Positions 61,595-64,000 of a stretch of 64,000 nt of DNA are shown here, piece by piece. Positions within the stretch are counted from its first letter, which is position 1; every line of letters begins with the position of its first letter. A program made the translations under genes and the position numbers. The stretch covers positions 41,609-105,608 of the forward strand of contig NZ_JAIOUV010000012.1 of assembly GCF_019931145.1 (NCBI RefSeq). The letters are read 5' to 3'. The notes under the pieces were generated by a model. The model had not been told where the DNA came from, searched no databases, and was given only the letters and a program-made list of their open reading frames with translations. Origin of the DNA: Marinicella meishanensis. GTDB taxonomy: Bacteria; Pseudomonadota; Gammaproteobacteria; Xanthomonadales; Marinicellaceae.

Positions 61595-62811
61595 CTAACG
61601 AACAAAAAAAGATTTTGGTGGTGGATGATGAACCGGACATCCTGCAACTGCTGGAAATTTCCCTGTCCCGCATGGGCTTCAAAGTATATAAGGCCGAAAG
61701 CCTCGGTGCCGCCAAATACCAGTTGTCAAAAACCACCTTTCATTTGTGTTTGTCCGATTTCAAATTACCCGACGGCAACGGCAGTGAGCTGGTCGAACAC
61801 GTGAATCAGGAATACCCCACCACCCCGATCGCGGTGATCACCGCCTTTGGCACCATCAACCACGCGGTGGAAACCCTGAAAAAAGGGGCCTATGATTTCA
61901 TCACCAAGCCCATCAGTTTGGACACCCTGCGCCAATTGGTGATCACCGGATTGCAAAAACACGAACAACCAGCCGCTGAGACCGAAGCGGCAAAAATCGA
62001 CATCGACACCGCCTATTTCCAACGCCTTGATGAGTTGATTGCCAAATACGCCAACAGCCAGGTGCCGGTGATCATTTATGGCAAACGCGGCACCTGGAAA
62101 GAAAAGGTCGCGACTTTGATCCATGAAAACAGCGCCTTGAGTCGCCAGCAACTGACCTTCATTGACTGTGCCGATGCCGATGAAAACCTGACCCCTGACA
62201 ATCAAGGCACGTTGATCTACCAAAACCTGGAACAACTCAAACCGGAACAACAAACCGTGGTGATCAACTTCATCAAAGCCTTGGATGCCAACCAACGCAT
62301 CCTGGTCACCACCAACTGGACCGAAGAAGAATTCAAACATTCACTCGGCATCAAGAAAGGCCTGCTCCGGGTCATTTGCGTCGGTGAAATCGAAACCCGA
62401 AGTGTGTTGCAGATGAAAGACGATTTGAGTGACATCTGCAAAGCCCGGTTGGAACAACTGGCCGAAAGCTGGAACAAACTGCCGTGTAAAATTCACCCCA
62501 CCGCCCTGGCCAAGCTCAAAGCCCACGATTTTCCGGGCAACATGAAAGAGCTGGACCTGGTGCTGTCAAAAGCCGCGGTCAATTGCCAAAACCAACTGAT
62601 CCGCGAAGACGACATCCAACTGGAAAACACCGGCTTCCAACCGCAGTTGAGCAAAGAGATGAACCTGGAAAAATACATTGAGGACATCGAAATCCGCGAA
62701 ATCACCAATGCCCTGGCCAAAACCAACAACAACAAAACCAAAGCCGCCGACCTGCTCGGCATCAGCTTCCGCGCCCTCAGATACAAAATCAAAAAGCTGG
62801 GGATTGATTGA
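61591..62811 (+). CDS. PilR-like response regulator with degenerate AAA+ domain
   Basis: This 406-residue protein has a full receiver domain (D12, D13, phosphoacceptor D56, T84, K106), a central AAA+-like region, and a Fis-type helix-turn-helix (about 366-402, KAADLLGISFRALRYKIKKLGID, typical of PilR). The ATPase part is eroded: Walker A reads GKRGTWKE instead of GExGTGKE, the Walker B stretch is GTLIYQNLEQL, and no GAFTGA loop is present. It is therefore unlikely to activate sigma-54. No histidine kinase gene lies next to it. It begins within the exonuclease stop (ATGA). Confidence 0.85.
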   Translation: MTNEQKKILVVDDEPDILQLLEISLSRMGFKVYKAESLGAAKYQLSKTTFHLCLSDFKLPDGNGSELVEHVNQEYPTTPIAVITAFGTINHAVETLKKGAYDFITKPISLDTLRQLVITGLQKHEQPAAETEAAKIDIDTAYFQRLDELIAKYANSQVPVIIYGKRGTWKEKVATLIHENSALSRQQLTFIDCADADENLTPDNQGTLIYQNLEQLKPEQQTVVINFIKALDANQRILVTTNWTEEEFKHSLGIKKGLLRVICVGEIETRSVLQMKDDLSDICKARLEQLAESWNKLPCKIHPTALAKLKAHDFPGNMKELDLVLSKAAVNCQNQLIREDDIQLENTGFQPQLSKEMNLEKYIEDIEIREITNALAKTNNNKTKAADLLGISFRALRYKIKKLGID

Positions 62812-62828
62812 ACTCGGCTTGAATCGTC

Positions 62829-62948
62829 ATGAGAGCTGAACACATCAAAGCCAATGTGGCTTCTTGGGAACAGGTGTCAGCGTTCGTAAGGGGTTTTCCT
62901 GAATTTGCTGAGTGGCAACAGACCACGCTATTCATCATTCGGCATTGA
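62829..62948 (+). CDS. Short open frame, possible gene remnant
   Basis: This encodes 39 residues (MRAEHIKANVASWEQVSAF...) ending at a TGA before the next small gene. No signal, motif or ribosome binding site is obvious. It may be the decayed 5' part of a gene, or not coding at all. Confidence 0.25.
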   Translation: MRAEHIKANVASWEQVSAFVRGFPEFAEWQQTTLFIIRH

Positions 62949-62990
62949 ATTGAACAAGGGCATCACCGGTTTTTTCGGGTCGGAACCAGC

Positions 62991-63311
62991 ATGAGGACCC
63001 TGGTGATTTCCACTTTGGACCACCATGGCTTGAAAGATGAGCCGCATGTGATGATCAAGATCGAGTCTGAGAAAAAAATCAAACTGGTGTATGTGCCAGC
63101 ATTCTATCCCCGAGAGGGCGATACTTGGCTAGAGTATGATTTGGCATGGGCAGATGCATTGCCGACTTTGAGAAGGTTTTTGCACCACCTGTGGAGAATG
63201 ACCCGCGCAGAGGCTGTGCCGAAAGAATTGTTTTTGCAGCCAGGAGCATTTCAAGCACCGATCTTAAAAGAAGAAGACCAATTAGCCAGCACGTGGGCTG
63301 AGTTGTATTGA
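62991..63311 (+). CDS. Small protein of unknown function
   Basis: This encodes 106 residues without a signal peptide. The first half is beta-rich (VHVMIKIESEKKIKLVYVP-like), the middle has Trp-rich YDLAWADALPTLRRFLHHLW, and the C-terminus is acidic. No family is recognised and no strong ribosome binding site is seen. It is followed by an HNH-type gene in the same direction. Confidence 0.45.
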   Translation: MRTLVISTLDHHGLKDEPHVMIKIESEKKIKLVYVPAFYPREGDTWLEYDLAWADALPTLRRFLHHLWRMTRAEAVPKELFLQPGAFQAPILKEEDQLASTWAELY

Positions 63312-63343
63312 ATTATTCAGTTGTAATTGCTCATCGACATTTC

Positions 63344-63625
63344 ATGACACAACAAAAACCCATTTGCCAACTCTGCGGCACCGATCAAAACATCACCTTC
63401 CACCACCTGATCCCCAGAACCTGCCATAAAAACAAATGGTTCCGCAAAAATTTCAGCCGCGAAGACATGCGCACCCGCGGCGTCGATGTGTGTCGCCGCT
63501 GCCATTCTTTCATTCACCAACAACACAGCGAAAAACACCTCGGCCGCGAACTGAACACCCTGGAAAAAATCCTCGCCGATGAACAACTCAAACCCTTCAT
63601 CGAATGGGCCAAAAAACACCGCTGA
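63344..63625 (+). CDS. Small HNH-type zinc protein
   Basis: This encodes 93 residues with CQLC near residue 8, HHLIPRTCH near residue 20, and CRRCHSFIHQ near residue 60. This is the layout of a short HNH nuclease with two CxxC zinc knuckles and a His-His metal core. Such stand-alone proteins are common and their substrate is unknown. The ATG at 63344 has weak upstream signals; a TTG 12 codons earlier is unlikely. Confidence 0.7.
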   Translation: MTQQKPICQLCGTDQNITFHHLIPRTCHKNKWFRKNFSREDMRTRGVDVCRRCHSFIHQQHSEKHLGRELNTLEKILADEQLKPFIEWAKKHR

Positions 63626-64000
63626 CCCACCGGTCATTTCGACCGAGCGCAGCGAGTGGAGAAATCTCTTGGCATGCCAGTTTGAACTCATATCTGCATG
63701 CCGGCGAGCCGCCGGCGGTCCAGCAACCCCCTGGAGCATCGACTTCAGTCGATGACATGGCCAGGCCTAGGCCGCAGCCATCACTCGCTGGTATGGTGGT
63801 GAGGTGTTGGTTTGGATCGCTGTAAGGCTGTCATCTTATCTGTACAAATACCAACCCCACGCCGACTGAAGACAGCGCCACTGATTGTGATCTTAATAAA
63901 CAAGATGGGTGAGCCTGTCGAAGCATCTCCAAGTATTTATGTCACTTCGACAAGCTCAGTGAGCTTAATGTATTAATTGATCACACAGATTGTATTGGAG
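63626..64000. repeat. Repeat-rich right end without a gene
   Basis: It contains an inverted-repeat element (63732-63881) that starts TGGAGCATCGACTTCAGTCG and whose right end is degraded, a REP-like stretch TTTCGACCGAGCGCAGCGAG at about 63638, and an inverted pair GAGCCTGTCGAAGC / CTTCGACAAGCTC near 63910-63960. No protein-coding frame is supported. Confidence 0.75.

Overview
This window looks like chromosomal DNA of a free-living, aerobic gammaproteobacterium. The evidence is the mix of genes: a thr operon with an attenuator, hemX/hemY, a TtpC-type TonB system, TyrR-like and PilR-like regulators, an ATP sulfurylase-APS kinase fusion and an IorAB-type molybdenum hydroxylase. Secreted FG-GAP and beta-helix proteins and a C-terminal IFxDxFE-like tail make me think of the Xanthomonadales/Marinicella neighbourhood, but that placement is inference and needs a phylogeny. 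I see no rRNA, tRNA, phage, transposase or CRISPR array.

Layout. 1-3060: the edge of a substrate-binding-like protein, a small zinc-ribbon protein and a polyamine operon (speD-speE-ornithine decarboxylase) with 4-base overlaps. 3347-4099: an unusual periplasmic TolB-N/TolA-C fusion. 4116-7306: hemL with a DedA-PAP2-LssY membrane protein. 7393-10542: a gamma-glutamyltransferase homologue and an HExxH secreted peptidase. 10711-14367: a translationally coupled chain hemX-hemY-thioredoxin-like-CAP domain. 14368-15160: a composite repeat array. 15161-16116: two paralogous exported proteins. 16262-18929: a membrane-anchored winged-helix regulator followed by an Atm1-type ABC exporter. 18930-19601: an inverted-repeat-bounded insert, then a probable operator in front of a membrane-bound XRE regulator. 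20316-22276: a small secreted protein, an AraC regulator and a small membrane protein.

22285-27118 is thrA-thrB-thrC preceded by a leader peptide rich in Thr and Ile codons and an intrinsic terminator. 28422-36696 is a seven-gene TonB energy-transduction and receptor operon (DUF3450, TtpC-like, ExbB, ExbD, TonB, TPR protein, TonB-dependent receptor), with a divergent exported beta-helix protein ending in a clear terminator. 38826-46513 holds an LtaS-like phosphoglycerol transferase, an amino acid racemase, three small Cys-rich proteins, a YcaQ-like glycosylase and a Na+/solute symporter. Four MITE-like elements sit among them.

46645-50328 encodes an isoquinoline-1-oxidoreductase-like enzyme (IorA, IorB) with a dihaem cytochrome c and a small membrane protein. 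50375-56172: a patatin lipoprotein, an AT-rich FG-GAP repeat protein and an MFS-acyltransferase fusion. 56103-57341 is a methionine gamma-lyase divergent from a TyrR-like regulator, with a TyrR-box-like palindrome between them. The right end has sat-cysC, a 5'-3' exonuclease, a PilR-like regulator with an eroded ATPase domain, small unknown genes and more repeats.

The most noteworthy items are the TolB-N/TolA-C fusion, the TonB/beta-helix locus, the two families of non-coding mobile-looking repeats, and the two regulators with damaged AAA+ motifs.
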